This document shows, piece after piece, positions 9,856 to 18,690 of a stretch of 64,000 bases of DNA; the first letter of the stretch is position 1, and each line of letters begins with the position of its first letter. Source of the DNA: JBHFEI01 sp041928815 (GTDB lineage Bacteria; Pseudomonadota; Alphaproteobacteria; Rhizobiales; Rhizobiaceae); NCBI RefSeq assembly GCF_041928815.1, contig NZ_JBHFEI010000005.1:274515-338514 (forward strand), read 5' to 3'. The translations under genes were made by a program, and so were the position numbers. The notes beneath the pieces were generated by a model. That model was not told the DNA's origin. It did no database searches and was given only the letters and a program-made list of their open reading frames with translations.

Positions 9856-11277
9856 ATGGCGGTGTTTCAATCGGCGGAACGGATCCTGCCCGCGGTGATG
9901 CGGGCGCGGCTTTCGCCTGTGCTGCGCAAGCTGCCGGCGCTGATCCGCAGCAGCGATCCCCGGCACCTCGCCCAGCGCATGGCGCTCGTCGCCTTCGCCA
10001 TCCGCGTGGTGAGCGCGGCCATCGCCTTCGTCTCGCAGATCATCCTCGCCCGCATGATGGGCGGCTTCGAATACGGCATCTTCGTCTTCGTCTGGGTGCT
10101 CGCCGTCCTTTTCGGCAACCTGTCCTGCCTCGGCTTCCACTCGGCGATCATCCGCTTCCTGCCGCTCTACCACGCCCGCGACGCGGTTGCCGAGATCCGG
10201 GGCCTGACGACCGCCACCCGCATCTTCGCCCTCGTCTCGGCGACCGGACTGATGGTGGTCGGCCTCGCCGCACTGCATCTCCTCGCGCCGCTGATCGAGG
10301 CCTATTACGTCGCGCCGCTGTTCCTTGCCCTCTTCTGCCTGCCGATGGTCGCGCTCGGCGACATCATGGAGGGCACAGCGCGGGCGCACAGCTGGCCGGT
10401 GCAGGCGCTGAGCCCCACCTACATCATCCGTCCCGTACTGATTCTGGTGCTGATGGTGCTCGCCGTGTCGCTCGGCGAGCCGCACACCGCCGCGACCGCC
10501 ATGGCGGCGGCGCTCGGCGCCACCTACCTCACCACGGTGACGCAGTTCCTGATCCTGACGCGCCGGCTCGAACGGCGCTACGAGCAGGGGCCGCGCAGCC
10601 TCGAATTCGCCCTCTGGCTCAAGGCGGCCGTACCGATCTTCGTCGTCGAGGCCTTCGGCTTCCTGCTCACCAATTCCGACACCGTCGTCGTCGGCCTCTA
10701 TCTGGAGCCAGACCGCGTCGGCGTCTATTTCGCCGCCGCCAAGACGATGGCGCTCGTCCATTTCGTCATGTTCTCGGTGAAGGCGGCCGTGGCGCCGCGC
10801 TTTTCCGCCGCCATGGCCGATCCGGACCGCCGGCAGCTCGCCGTCATCGCCGTCGAGAGCGCGCGCTGGACATTCTGGCCCTCGCTCGGCGTCGGCCTCT
10901 CGGTCCTTGCCGCCGGACCGTTCCTCCTGTCGCTGTTCGGGCCGGATTTCACCGAAGGCTATGTCGTGATGGTCATCCTCTTCGCCGGCATCATGGCGAA
11001 GGCGCTGGTCGGGCCGGGCGAGGCATTCCTCACCATGGCCGGCCACCAGAATCTCTGCGTGCCGCTCTATGCGGTGGCGCTCGCCGTCAACATCGCGCTC
11101 AACATGGTGCTGATCCCGCGCTTCGGCCTGGAAGGTGCCGCCGCCGCCGGCGCGGGCGCGCTGATGGTCGAGGCGATCCTTCTGCATCTCGCCGTGCGCC
11201 ATACCTTCGGCATCGTGCTCTTCGCCTTTGCCAATCCGAACGCCATGGCCCGCACAACGGAGGCCGGACCAAGATGA
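9856..11277 (+). CDS. Oligosaccharide flippase-like membrane protein (MOP superfamily)
   Basis: The 473-residue product has about twelve to fourteen hydrophobic segments and the N-terminal LAQRMALVAFAIRVVSAAIAFVSQIILARMMGGFEYGIF typical of Wzx/RfbX-like polysaccharide biosynthesis proteins (PF01943/PF13440). Such proteins flip lipid-linked sugars across the inner membrane. I chose ATG 9856 over the TTG two codons earlier. The stop overlaps the start of the next gene in ATGA, so the two are translationally coupled. The linked polysaccharide is not identified because no glycosyltransferases are adjacent. Confidence 0.82.
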   Translation: MAVFQSAERILPAVMRARLSPVLRKLPALIRSSDPRHLAQRMALVAFAIRVVSAAIAFVSQIILARMMGGFEYGIFVFVWVLAVLFGNLSCLGFHSAIIRFLPLYHARDAVAEIRGLTTATRIFALVSATGLMVVGLAALHLLAPLIEAYYVAPLFLALFCLPMVALGDIMEGTARAHSWPVQALSPTYIIRPVLILVLMVLAVSLGEPHTAATAMAAALGATYLTTVTQFLILTRRLERRYEQGPRSLEFALWLKAAVPIFVVEAFGFLLTNSDTVVVGLYLEPDRVGVYFAAAKTMALVHFVMFSVKAAVAPRFSAAMADPDRRQLAVIAVESARWTFWPSLGVGLSVLAAGPFLLSLFGPDFTEGYVVMVILFAGIMAKALVGPGEAFLTMAGHQNLCVPLYAVALAVNIALNMVLIPRFGLEGAAAAGAGALMVEAILLHLAVRHTFGIVLFAFANPNAMARTTEAGPR

Positions 11278-12548
11278 TGTCACCGCCCGTCAATCCCGCC
11301 GATCCCGACAGCCGCACCAGCCGCCTGATCGCGAGCTTCGCCGCGCCGCCCATGGCGACGCCGGAGGCCGAGACGAGCGTCGCCGTCGGCCGCCCGGGAC
11401 GCCAGTTCTGCGTCTACCCGGCCAAGGCCGGCTACGACCTGCAGCAGGAGCTCGACTTCCTCTCCAACCGCGCCCTCGAACCGAACGTGTTCTTCACCGG
11501 CCGCTTCCTCGCCCCGGCCATGCCGCGGCTGGAAGACCGCGTGATCCGGCTGGCGCTGATCCGCGACGTCAAGGAGAAAAGCGGCCGCATCCGCTTCCTG
11601 ATGCCGTTCTCGGTGGAAAAGCCCGGCTTCTCGATCGGCAGCCCGATCATCCGCGGCTGGGCCAATCCCTTCGGCCCGCTCGGCGTACCGCTTCTCGACG
11701 CGGAAGACGCGGCCGAGACGGTCGACAATCTCTACGAGGCGCTCGCCAGCCGGGACGCGGGCCTGCCGGGCGTGCTGGTGCTGCCCGACATCCGCCTGAA
11801 GGGCAAGTTCGCCCAGCTCGCCCGCGCCGTCGCCATCGGCCGCAACCTGCCGCTGACGGTGACCAACACCTATCAGCGGCCGATGCTCGACAGCCTCGAG
11901 GACGGGCCGAGCTACCTGCGCAAGGCGATCCGCCCCTCGCATCTGCGCGAGCTGCGCCGCCAGTGGCACCTGCTCGAATCGAAGGGCGAGGTCCGCTACA
12001 ACGTCGCCCGCAACCCGGCCGAGATCCGCGTCCGGATGGAGGAATTCCTGGCGCTGGAGGCGAGCGGCTGGAAGGGCCGCCAGCGCAGCGCCATGGTGAT
12101 GGACCGCTACCGCGCCGCCTTCGCCCGCGAGGCGATCACCAACCTCGCCGAGACCGACAGCGTCCGCATCCACACGCTCGACGTCGACGGCACCGCGATC
12201 GCCTCGATGATCGTCTTCCTGATGGGCGGCGATGCCTATACCTGGAAAACCGCCTTCAACGAGGATTACGCGAAGTTCTCGCCCGGCAAGCTCCTCGTCA
12301 GCGAGCTGACCGAATGGCATCTGGACGATGCCAACATCATGCGCTCCGACAGCTGCGCCGTGCCCGACCATCCGGTGATGAGCCGCTTCTGGGAGGAGCG
12401 CGACGAGATGGGAACGCTGGTGGTCGGCCTCGGTCAGAACCGCGACCGCGACGTGCGCCAGGTCGCCGGCCAGCTCCATCTCTACCGCAACACCCGCAAC
12501 ATGGCCCGGCTGCTGCGCGACAAGATCCGCGCCCTCGCCCGGCGCTAG
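11274..12548 (+). CDS. BioF2-like/CelD-type acetyltransferase (GNAT fold)
   Basis: The 424-residue protein contains a FemAB/BioF2-like GNAT domain (PF13480 type) around residues 200-370: SYLRKAIRPSHLRELRRQWHLLES, EEFLALEASGWKGRQRSAM, and TYKWKTAFNEDYAKFSPG-like TWKTAFNEDYAKFSPGKLL are hallmarks. Proteins of this group (CelD/BcsL) acylate or modify surface polysaccharides. Its ATG overlaps the flippase stop, which supports a joint role in exporting and decorating a polysaccharide. The TAG stop is the first triplet of a palindromic repeat. Confidence 0.82.
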   Translation: MMSPPVNPADPDSRTSRLIASFAAPPMATPEAETSVAVGRPGRQFCVYPAKAGYDLQQELDFLSNRALEPNVFFTGRFLAPAMPRLEDRVIRLALIRDVKEKSGRIRFLMPFSVEKPGFSIGSPIIRGWANPFGPLGVPLLDAEDAAETVDNLYEALASRDAGLPGVLVLPDIRLKGKFAQLARAVAIGRNLPLTVTNTYQRPMLDSLEDGPSYLRKAIRPSHLRELRRQWHLLESKGEVRYNVARNPAEIRVRMEEFLALEASGWKGRQRSAMVMDRYRAAFAREAITNLAETDSVRIHTLDVDGTAIASMIVFLMGGDAYTWKTAFNEDYAKFSPGKLLVSELTEWHLDDANIMRSDSCAVPDHPVMSRFWEERDEMGTLVVGLGQNRDRDVRQVAGQLHLYRNTRNMARLLRDKIRALARR

Positions 12549-12700
12549 AGCATGTCCAGCCGAAGCGGGATCGCTTCGGCGTCGGACAATGCGGCGAAAC
12601 AAAAGGAGAGAGCGCATGTCCGGCCGAAGCGGGATCGATCCGGCGCGGCACGGCGCGTTCGAAAACGGAACGCAGGAGCATGTCGGGTGATCCTCGTGTT
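12546..12700. repeat. Rhizobial-type intergenic palindromic repeat, copy 2 (two tandem modules)
   Basis: The sequence runs TAG-AGCATGTCCAGCC-GAAGCGGGATCGCTTC-GGC, with a hairpin GAAGCG...CGCTTC, then GTCGGACAATGCGGCGAAAC and GGAGAGAGCGCATGTCCGG, where a second, related module starts (GCCGAAGCGGGATCGATCC ... GCATGTCGGGTGATC). It matches the reverse complement of copy 1 over about 60 bases. It fills the 196-base gap between two convergent genes (stops at 12548 and 12745), where it may act as a bidirectional transcription barrier. Confidence 0.75.
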
Positions 12701-12744
12701 CACCGGGCAGGCCGGGCGCACCTCTCCTCCCGCCGGAACGCGGA

Positions 12745-14481
12745 TCACCCGTTTTCGCGCGGCCCCGGCTCCTCCGCGGCCGCCGCGTCGCGCAGGATGC
12801 GGCGGATGACCTTGCCGGAGGTCGTCAGCGGCAGGGCGTCGACGAAGGCGATCTCGCGCGGATATTCGTGCTGCGACAGGCGCAGGCGCACCCATTGGCG
12901 GATCTCCTGCGCGAGCGCCTCGCCCGGCACGTGGCCGGGCTTCAGCAGCACATAGGCCTTGACGATCTCGGTGCGCACAGGATCGGGCTTGCCGACCGCC
13001 GCCGCCATCTGAACGGCCGGATGGCCGGCGAGGCAGTCCTCGATCTCGCCCGGACCAATCCGGTAGCCGGACGAGGTGATGACGTCGTCGTTGCGGCCGA
13101 AGAAGGTGACGTAGCCGTCCGCGTCCATGGTGGCGAGGTCGCCGGTCGTCATCCAGTCGCCGATGAATTTCGCCGTCGTCGCCGCCTCGTCGCGCCAGTA
13201 GCCGAGGAACATCACCGGGTCCGGCCGGGCGACGGCGATCTCGCCGACGGCGCCCGGCGGCAGAACCTGTCCGTCGCGGCCGATCACGGCGACGCGGTGG
13301 CCGGGCACCGCCTTGCCGATCGCGCCGGGCTTCGCCACGCCGAGCGCGCCCGCCGAGGACAGGACCATGTTGCATTCGGTCTGGCCGTAGAACTCGTTGA
13401 CGGTCAGCCCCAGCGCCGCGCGCGCCCAGTCGACGGTCTCGCGGCCGAGCATCTCGCCGGCCGAGCCGATGCTGCGCAGCACCAGCCGGAAGCGGTCGCG
13501 CGGGGCCTCGACCGCCTTCATCAGCCGCAGTGCCGTCGGCGGGATGAAGGCGTTGCGGATCTCCATCTCCTCCAGAATGTGGAAGGCGAGAAGGGGATCG
13601 AACTTCTGCCCGGGCGAGGACACGACCGGAATGCCGAGAGAGAGCGCCGGCAGCAGCGCGTTGAGCAGGCCGCCCGCCCAGGCCCAGTCGGCCGGCGTCC
13701 ACAGGCGGTCGCCCGGCTGCGGCGGGAAATCATGGTGGAACTCGAAGCCCGGGAGATGGCCGAGAAGGACGCGGTGGCCATGCAGCGCGCCCTTCGGCGG
13801 GCCGGTCGTGCCCGAAGTGTAGATCATCATCGCCGGATCGTCCGGCGTCGTGTCGGCCACCGGAAAGGTGGAGGGATGGCCGCCCGCCAGCGCCTCGAAG
13901 GAGGAGGCCCCCTCCGGGGCCGCAGCACCGGTGCCGGCGACGACCACCGTTTCGAGATGCGGCAAGTCGGCGCGCACGGACAACAATTTTTCAAAGCCGA
14001 AGGGACTGGTGACGATGGCGCGCGCCTCGGCATGGGCGAGCCGGAAGGCAAGCGCCTCGACGCCGAAGAGCAGCGCCAGCGGCAGGGCGATGGCGCCGAG
14101 CTTGTAGATCGCCGCATGGGCGATCGCCGCCTCGAACCCCTGCGGCAGGAAGATCGCCACCCGGTCGCCGCGGCCGATGCCCGCCGCCGCCAGCCCATGG
14201 GCGAGCGAGGAGGAACGCGCGGAAAACTCGCCATAGGTGAGGCGCGCATGGGCGCCGTCCGGGCTGAAATGCTCCAGGCAGACGCGGCCCGGGTCACGGC
14301 GGGCCCAGTCGTCGCTAACGGCGCGGCCGATGTTGAAGCGGGCCGGCAGCCGCCAGGCAAACGCACGGTACAGCGCGTCGTAATCGGCGAGGCGCGGCAA
14401 CAGCGGGCCGGCTTCGGCGCCTGTCGCCACGGCGGGCATGCTCGCGGATGGCGGCGGATCGGTCCGCCCGTCCGTGGTCAT
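12745..14481 (-). CDS. AMP-dependent acyl-CoA synthetase (acetyl-CoA synthetase-like)
   Basis: The 578-residue product is a complete adenylate-forming ligase: the P-loop MMIYTSGTTGPPKGALHGH at about residue 220, motif NEFYGQTECNMV, the hinge GRNDDVITSSGYRIGPGEIED, and the catalytic C-terminal lysine in LPLTTSGKVIRRILRD. The family activates acetate, propionate or short/medium-chain acids to acyl-CoA via an acyl-adenylate. Chain length cannot be told here. The ATG overlaps the stop of the upstream sensor kinase in ATGA, so its translation is coupled to a signalling protein, an unusual pairing. Confidence 0.88.
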   Translation of the reverse strand: MTTDGRTDPPPSASMPAVATGAEAGPLLPRLADYDALYRAFAWRLPARFNIGRAVSDDWARRDPGRVCLEHFSPDGAHARLTYGEFSARSSSLAHGLAAAGIGRGDRVAIFLPQGFEAAIAHAAIYKLGAIALPLALLFGVEALAFRLAHAEARAIVTSPFGFEKLLSVRADLPHLETVVVAGTGAAAPEGASSFEALAGGHPSTFPVADTTPDDPAMMIYTSGTTGPPKGALHGHRVLLGHLPGFEFHHDFPPQPGDRLWTPADWAWAGGLLNALLPALSLGIPVVSSPGQKFDPLLAFHILEEMEIRNAFIPPTALRLMKAVEAPRDRFRLVLRSIGSAGEMLGRETVDWARAALGLTVNEFYGQTECNMVLSSAGALGVAKPGAIGKAVPGHRVAVIGRDGQVLPPGAVGEIAVARPDPVMFLGYWRDEAATTAKFIGDWMTTGDLATMDADGYVTFFGRNDDVITSSGYRIGPGEIEDCLAGHPAVQMAAAVGKPDPVRTEIVKAYVLLKPGHVPGEALAQEIRQWVRLRLSQHEYPREIAFVDALPLTTSGKVIRRILRDAAAAEEPGPRENG

Positions 14482-16880
14482 GGCGACAGGGCCTCCTCGC
14501 CCGCCGTCAGGGAGGCCGGCATCCCGCGACCGTCGGCCGGCGACGGCAGACCGACGACCATGCGGCAGCCGGGCCGGTGGTCCGTGTCGAGAAAGACGCG
14601 GCCGCCATGGGCCTGGACGATGCGCCGGACGAGCGAAAGGCCGATGCCGAGCCCGCCGGGTCCCGCGCCCGGCATCCGGACGAAGGGCTCGAAGATCGTT
14701 TCGGCGCCGGCGGGATCGATGCCCGGTCCGTCGTCGGTGACGGAGAGGAGATGGAAGCCGCGGTCCTCGTCATGGCGGATGAGGATCAGCGGCCGTTCGG
14801 GCCGGCCGTAGCGCAGCGCATTGCCGATGAGGTTCTGGAACACCTGGGTCATCAGCACCGCATCGACAGGCAGGACCGGCAGCCAGCCGATATCGATGCG
14901 GGCGCGGCTTGCGACGATCTCGGCGGAGAGATGGGCGATCGCCGCATCCACCACCGTGCGCAGCGCGACCGGCGCGCAGACAGGTTGCGGATCGGTGGTG
15001 GCGGAGAAGGCCAGGAGGGATTTCACGAGGACGCGCAGCCGCTCGGCGCTGGCGGCGATATGGCGCAGCGCATCGCGCTGTTCGCCGCCAAGCGTCGCAC
15101 CGATGTCGTCGTCGAGCTGGCCGGCGAACAGCGCGATGTGGCGCAGCGGCGCCTGGAGATCATGCGCGGCGATCGCGGCGAAATGGCCGAGGCTCTCATT
15201 GGCGAGCCGCAGCCGTTCCTCCGCCTTCTTGGCCGGGGTGATGTCCCAGGTACAGCCGATGAGCAGGGTTCCCACCCCCGGCAGCGTCACGCGCGAAGAC
15301 AGCGACCGCACCGTCCGGACCTGTCCCGCCGGTGTCACGATGCGGAATTCCGAATCGACCAGCGTCCCGTGTCTGAGGCCCCTTTCAGACTCGACGATGC
15401 TGCGCTCGCGGTCGTCGGGATGGAGGCGCGCCTCCCAGTCGGCCGCCGTCCCGGTGAACCCGGCCCGGTCGATGCCATAGATCGCCATCATCTGGTCGTC
15501 CCAGGTGAGGTGCTTGCGCGTCTCGTTCCATTCCCAGATGCCGACGCCCCCGGCGCGGGTGGCAAGCTGCATGCGCCGGGACAGGAGCCTCAGCTGTTCC
15601 TCGGCCTCCTTCTGCGCGGTGATGTCGGTATGGGTGCCGATCATCCGGCGGGCGCGACCGGCGACGTCGCGCTCGATGACGCGCGCCCGGTCGAGGATCC
15701 AGATCCAGCGCCCATCGGCATGCCGCATGCGGAAGGTTTCCTCGTAGGCGTCGTCACCTTCCTCGATGGACCGCCGATGCGCCTCGCGCACGCGTCCGGC
15801 ATCGTCCGGGTGGAGAAAGGCGAGCCAGGCGTCCGGATGCCCGCCGACGGCGTCGTCGGCAAGCCCGAGCATGCGCTTCCACACCGGCGAGGTGTAGGTC
15901 GACCCGGTCCCGGCGTCGAAATCCCAGACCCCCTGGTTGCCGCTCTCGAGCGCCACAGCCCAGCGGCTCTCGATCTCGCGCAGGCGCCGGTATTGCTGGC
16001 GCAGCGTGTCCATCAGGATGCTCGCCGTCACCGGCGCCACGACGACGAGCGCTGCGAAGACATGCAGGTTTCCCCGCAGCGGATAGGCCTGAAAGGCCGG
16101 CGGACTGTGCATGTCGAGCCAGCCGATCCCGACGATGGCGGTGACGCAAGTGGCCGCCGCGATCGCGAGGGTGAGCGGGCCCGTCACGAGGGCCGCCAGC
16201 AAAAGCGGCAGCAGCATGACGATGAAGGGATAGGCAAGATGGGTGAGGGAGAGGGAGGCGGTCAACGCGCAGACGAAGGTCCAGAACACCAGTCCCGCGA
16301 GCGCCCGCGGCCGGCGGAGCTCCCGCACCGCCTCGCGCGTCAGCGCAAGGCGGACGGGCAGGATCACGATCGCGCCGAGGGCTGCCCCGAGCCACCAGTC
16401 GATGAAGAAACCCGAACCGGCCGGGAAGCCGGCGGCGCGACCGAGCACCATCGCCACAAGACCGGAGAGCGCCGGCGCGACGAAGCCGACGATCACGACC
16501 CGCGCCAGAAAGCCGAGCGGCGTCAGGGGCGCGGACGGGGTGACCCGCACGACGCGTTCCGAAAGCAGGAGCCCCGCCGTCACGTCGACGAGGTTGACGG
16601 CGGAAAAGAAGACGGAGGGCGCGAGCGTGTGCCCCATCAGCAGATTGGCGGCGAGGCTTGCCGCGCCGACGGCCGCGATACCGCCGAAACGCGCCTCCCG
16701 CCGGTCCCACAGGATGCCGACAGCCGTGGCATTGGCGAGCCAGAGGGAGGAGAGGGGTTCGGCGCTTTCCTGGATCGCGATGCCGAGCAGGGCGAACGCG
16801 GCATAGGCAAGGCCCGCCGCCAGAATGACGTCGCGCCTGTCGAGATCCCGGTTTGCGATCGACTGATCCATGCCCTTCAC
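14478..16880 (-). CDS. MASE1-PAS-PAS hybrid-less sensor histidine kinase
   Basis: The 800-residue protein starts with a MASE1-type multi-pass membrane sensor (about residues 18-290, around eight helices; PLSSLWLANATAVGILWDRR is typical), then two PAS/PAC modules (about 305-425 and 435-553), a HisKA domain with phospho-acceptor His573 in AAHDLQAPLRHI, and a HATPase_c domain with N-box NLIGNALRYG, DDGPGIDP and GGLGIGLSLVRRI. There is no receiver domain and no response regulator nearby. The GTG start is preferred because GGAGG lies five bases upstream. An ATG three codons later is the alternative. It is coupled to the acyl-CoA synthetase gene. Confidence 0.88.
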   Translation of the reverse strand: MKGMDQSIANRDLDRRDVILAAGLAYAAFALLGIAIQESAEPLSSLWLANATAVGILWDRREARFGGIAAVGAASLAANLLMGHTLAPSVFFSAVNLVDVTAGLLLSERVVRVTPSAPLTPLGFLARVVIVGFVAPALSGLVAMVLGRAAGFPAGSGFFIDWWLGAALGAIVILPVRLALTREAVRELRRPRALAGLVFWTFVCALTASLSLTHLAYPFIVMLLPLLLAALVTGPLTLAIAAATCVTAIVGIGWLDMHSPPAFQAYPLRGNLHVFAALVVVAPVTASILMDTLRQQYRRLREIESRWAVALESGNQGVWDFDAGTGSTYTSPVWKRMLGLADDAVGGHPDAWLAFLHPDDAGRVREAHRRSIEEGDDAYEETFRMRHADGRWIWILDRARVIERDVAGRARRMIGTHTDITAQKEAEEQLRLLSRRMQLATRAGGVGIWEWNETRKHLTWDDQMMAIYGIDRAGFTGTAADWEARLHPDDRERSIVESERGLRHGTLVDSEFRIVTPAGQVRTVRSLSSRVTLPGVGTLLIGCTWDITPAKKAEERLRLANESLGHFAAIAAHDLQAPLRHIALFAGQLDDDIGATLGGEQRDALRHIAASAERLRVLVKSLLAFSATTDPQPVCAPVALRTVVDAAIAHLSAEIVASRARIDIGWLPVLPVDAVLMTQVFQNLIGNALRYGRPERPLILIRHDEDRGFHLLSVTDDGPGIDPAGAETIFEPFVRMPGAGPGGLGIGLSLVRRIVQAHGGRVFLDTDHRPGCRMVVGLPSPADGRGMPASLTAGEEALSP

Positions 16881-17124
16881 ACGCGCCTCCCGGCGACAAG
16901 GACGGCCCTGCGCTCCCGCGATGCGTCAATTAACGGCGACTCATACGCCAAGGCAACCTCCTCGCGGGGTGACGGCCGATTTTGATGGAGACTGAGGCAG
17001 CAAGACGACGACACGCCTCCGGACGCAGGCCACCCGGCTCGTGATGCCCAAGAGCTGCGCAATCCGCCGCACAAAGTCTGGGCAGAATGCCGAAATAACA
17101 ATCTAAATATAGATGAAAATTATG

Positions 17125-17153
17125 TTGAATTCCCTCGGTATACCAGATAATCT
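17125..17153 (+). promoter_or_regulatory. Promoter of the DUF1989-ABC-ureohydrolase operon
   Basis: TTGAAT (17125-17130) and TAATCT (17148-17153) are separated by exactly 17 bases, a good sigma-70 type promoter in an AT-rich island of the 377-base divergent region (16881-17257). The GGTATACC palindrome falls inside the spacer, an ideal place for repression. The first gene starts about 100 bases downstream. Confidence 0.6.
17134..17148 (+). promoter_or_regulatory. Putative GntR/FCD operator A
   Basis: CTCGGTATACCAGAT contains the palindrome GGTATACC (17137-17144) lying between the -35 and -10 elements. TGGTATACCA-like sites are the usual targets of FCD-type GntR regulators, and a gene for one lies at the end of this operon. 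Site C at 29262 is identical over 14 bases. The operator assignment is an inference from this recurrence. Confidence 0.65.
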
Positions 17154-17257
17154 CCAGTCTAGATTGATGTTTCTCCGTGAACGCTCAAGACTATCCGAGC
17201 GGCACGCGAGCATAGTCGTCAAATGTCCGCACATCGCACCCTTAGGGAAGGATCGGC

Positions 17258-17884
17258 ATGAACGGAGAGCGGCACATCGTTCCGGCGGGCACGGGGATGG
17301 CCTTCCGCCTGCGCCGGGGCCAGCAGGCGCGCATCCGCAACATCCACGGATCGCAGGTGGTCGACACCTGGATGCTCTCCGCGGACGATCCCTTCGAATA
17401 CGCCTCGATGGAACACACGCGCTCCGTCAACAGCAACATCTTCGTCGAGCGCGCGATGGCCTGCGTCAGCACCGTGCGCCGGCCGATGGCGACGCTCGTC
17501 GAGGACACCTCGCCCGGCCGCCACGACACGCTGCTCTGCCCCTGCAACGCGGCCATCTACCGCGAACTGAAATGCGAGGGCTACCATCGCAGCTGCACCG
17601 ACAATTTCCACGAGGCGATCGGCGCGCTCGGCCTGACGTTGCCCTTCACGCCGGCCTCCCTCAACCTCTTCATGAACGTGCCCGTCGCCCCGGACGGCCG
17701 GGTCGACCGCGTGCCGCCGGCTTCGAAGCCCGGCGACCACGTGACGCTGAGGGCCGAGATGGACATCGTCCTCGTGCTGTCGGCCTGCCCGCAGGACGTG
17801 ACGCCGATCAACGGTGCCGAACGCAGGCCGCGCGACATCGCCTGCGACATCCTCGACGCGTCCCCGGCGGAGGCGCGCCGATGA
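17258..17884 (+). CDS. DUF1989 (urea carboxylase-associated family) protein
   Basis: The 208-residue product has the DUF1989 signature residues: GQQARIRNIHGSQVVDTW near the N-terminus, a central HTRSVNSNIF, and the cysteine/histidine-rich CPCNAAIYRELKCEGYHRSCTDNFHEA. DUF1989 proteins accompany urea carboxylase genes, and some are carboxyguanidine deiminase subunits in guanidine breakdown. Here a single copy without urea carboxylase heads an operon with an importer and a ureohydrolase, so a role in processing a guanidino or ureido compound is plausible. It overlaps the next gene by ATGA. Confidence 0.85.
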   Translation: MNGERHIVPAGTGMAFRLRRGQQARIRNIHGSQVVDTWMLSADDPFEYASMEHTRSVNSNIFVERAMACVSTVRRPMATLVEDTSPGRHDTLLCPCNAAIYRELKCEGYHRSCTDNFHEAIGALGLTLPFTPASLNLFMNVPVAPDGRVDRVPPASKPGDHVTLRAEMDIVLVLSACPQDVTPINGAERRPRDIACDILDASPAEARR

Positions 17885-18690
17885 GTGCCGCCGGCCCGCT
17901 CCTCAGCCTGCGCGACATCCGCAAGAGTTTCGGCGAGAACGCCGTGCTGAAGGGCGTCTCGCTCGACGTCGAGGCCGGCGAGGTCGTCTCGATCATCGGC
18001 GCGAGCGGCTCGGGCAAGAGCACCTTCCTGCGGGCGATCAACGCGATGGAAATGCCGCAATCCGGCACGATGATCTTCGACGGCGCGGAATTCGACTTCT
18101 GCAGGGAGTCGCGCTTCTACCCGCAGCCCGCCCAGCTGCAGGCGCTGCGCAGCCGGATCGGCATGGTGTTCCAGAGCTACAATCTCTGGCCGCACATGAC
18201 CGTCCTCGACAATGTCGTCTACGCGCCGATGCGGCTGCGCAAGCTCACGCGCCGCGCGGCGACCGAGGAGGCGGAGGCGCTGCTCGCGCGCATCGGCCTC
18301 CTGGAGAAGCGCGACACCTATCCGAACCGCCTGTCCGGCGGCCAGCAGCAGCGTGTCGCCATCGTCCGGGCGCTGGCGATGCGGCCGAAGCTGATGCTCT
18401 TCGACGAGGTGACCTCCGCGCTCGATCCCGAACTGGTGCACGAGGTTCTGGTGCTGATGGCCTCGCTCGCCGCCGAGGGCATGACGATGCTGCTCGTCAC
18501 CCACGAGATCGCCTTCGCCCGCGACGTGTCGAGCCGCGTGCTTTTCTTCGATCGCGGCGTCATCGCCGAGAGCGGCGACCCGGCGAGCGTGCTGCGCGCG
18601 CCGGAAAGCGACCGCCTGCGCCAGTTCCTGCACCGCATCCTGCGCGACGACCTCGTGCCGGGTGCGGCCGCCGGCAGGGGACCGCACTGA
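17881..18690 (+). CDS. Polar amino-acid ABC transporter ATPase
   Basis: The 269-residue product is an ABC ATPase of the HisP/GlnQ type: Walker A GASGSGKST, Q-loop FQSYNLWPHMTV, signature LSGGQQQRV, Walker B LMLFDEVTSALD, and H-loop VTHE. It energises import through the permease encoded directly downstream, whose ATG overlaps the TGA of this gene. A small insertion (EFDFCRESRFYPQPAQ, about residues 70-85) between Walker A and the Q-loop is a feature of a subgroup of this family. Confidence 0.93.
   Translation: MSAAGPLLSLRDIRKSFGENAVLKGVSLDVEAGEVVSIIGASGSGKSTFLRAINAMEMPQSGTMIFDGAEFDFCRESRFYPQPAQLQALRSRIGMVFQSYNLWPHMTVLDNVVYAPMRLRKLTRRAATEEAEALLARIGLLEKRDTYPNRLSGGQQQRVAIVRALAMRPKLMLFDEVTSALDPELVHEVLVLMASLAAEGMTMLLVTHEIAFARDVSSRVLFFDRGVIAESGDPASVLRAPESDRLRQFLHRILRDDLVPGAAAGRGPH

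Noticed and set aside
17258..17884. Calling the DUF1989 gene a carboxyguanidine deiminase subunit
   Set aside because: Known deiminases are two-subunit enzymes next to urea carboxylase; neither a second copy nor the carboxylase is present, so only the family name is justified.
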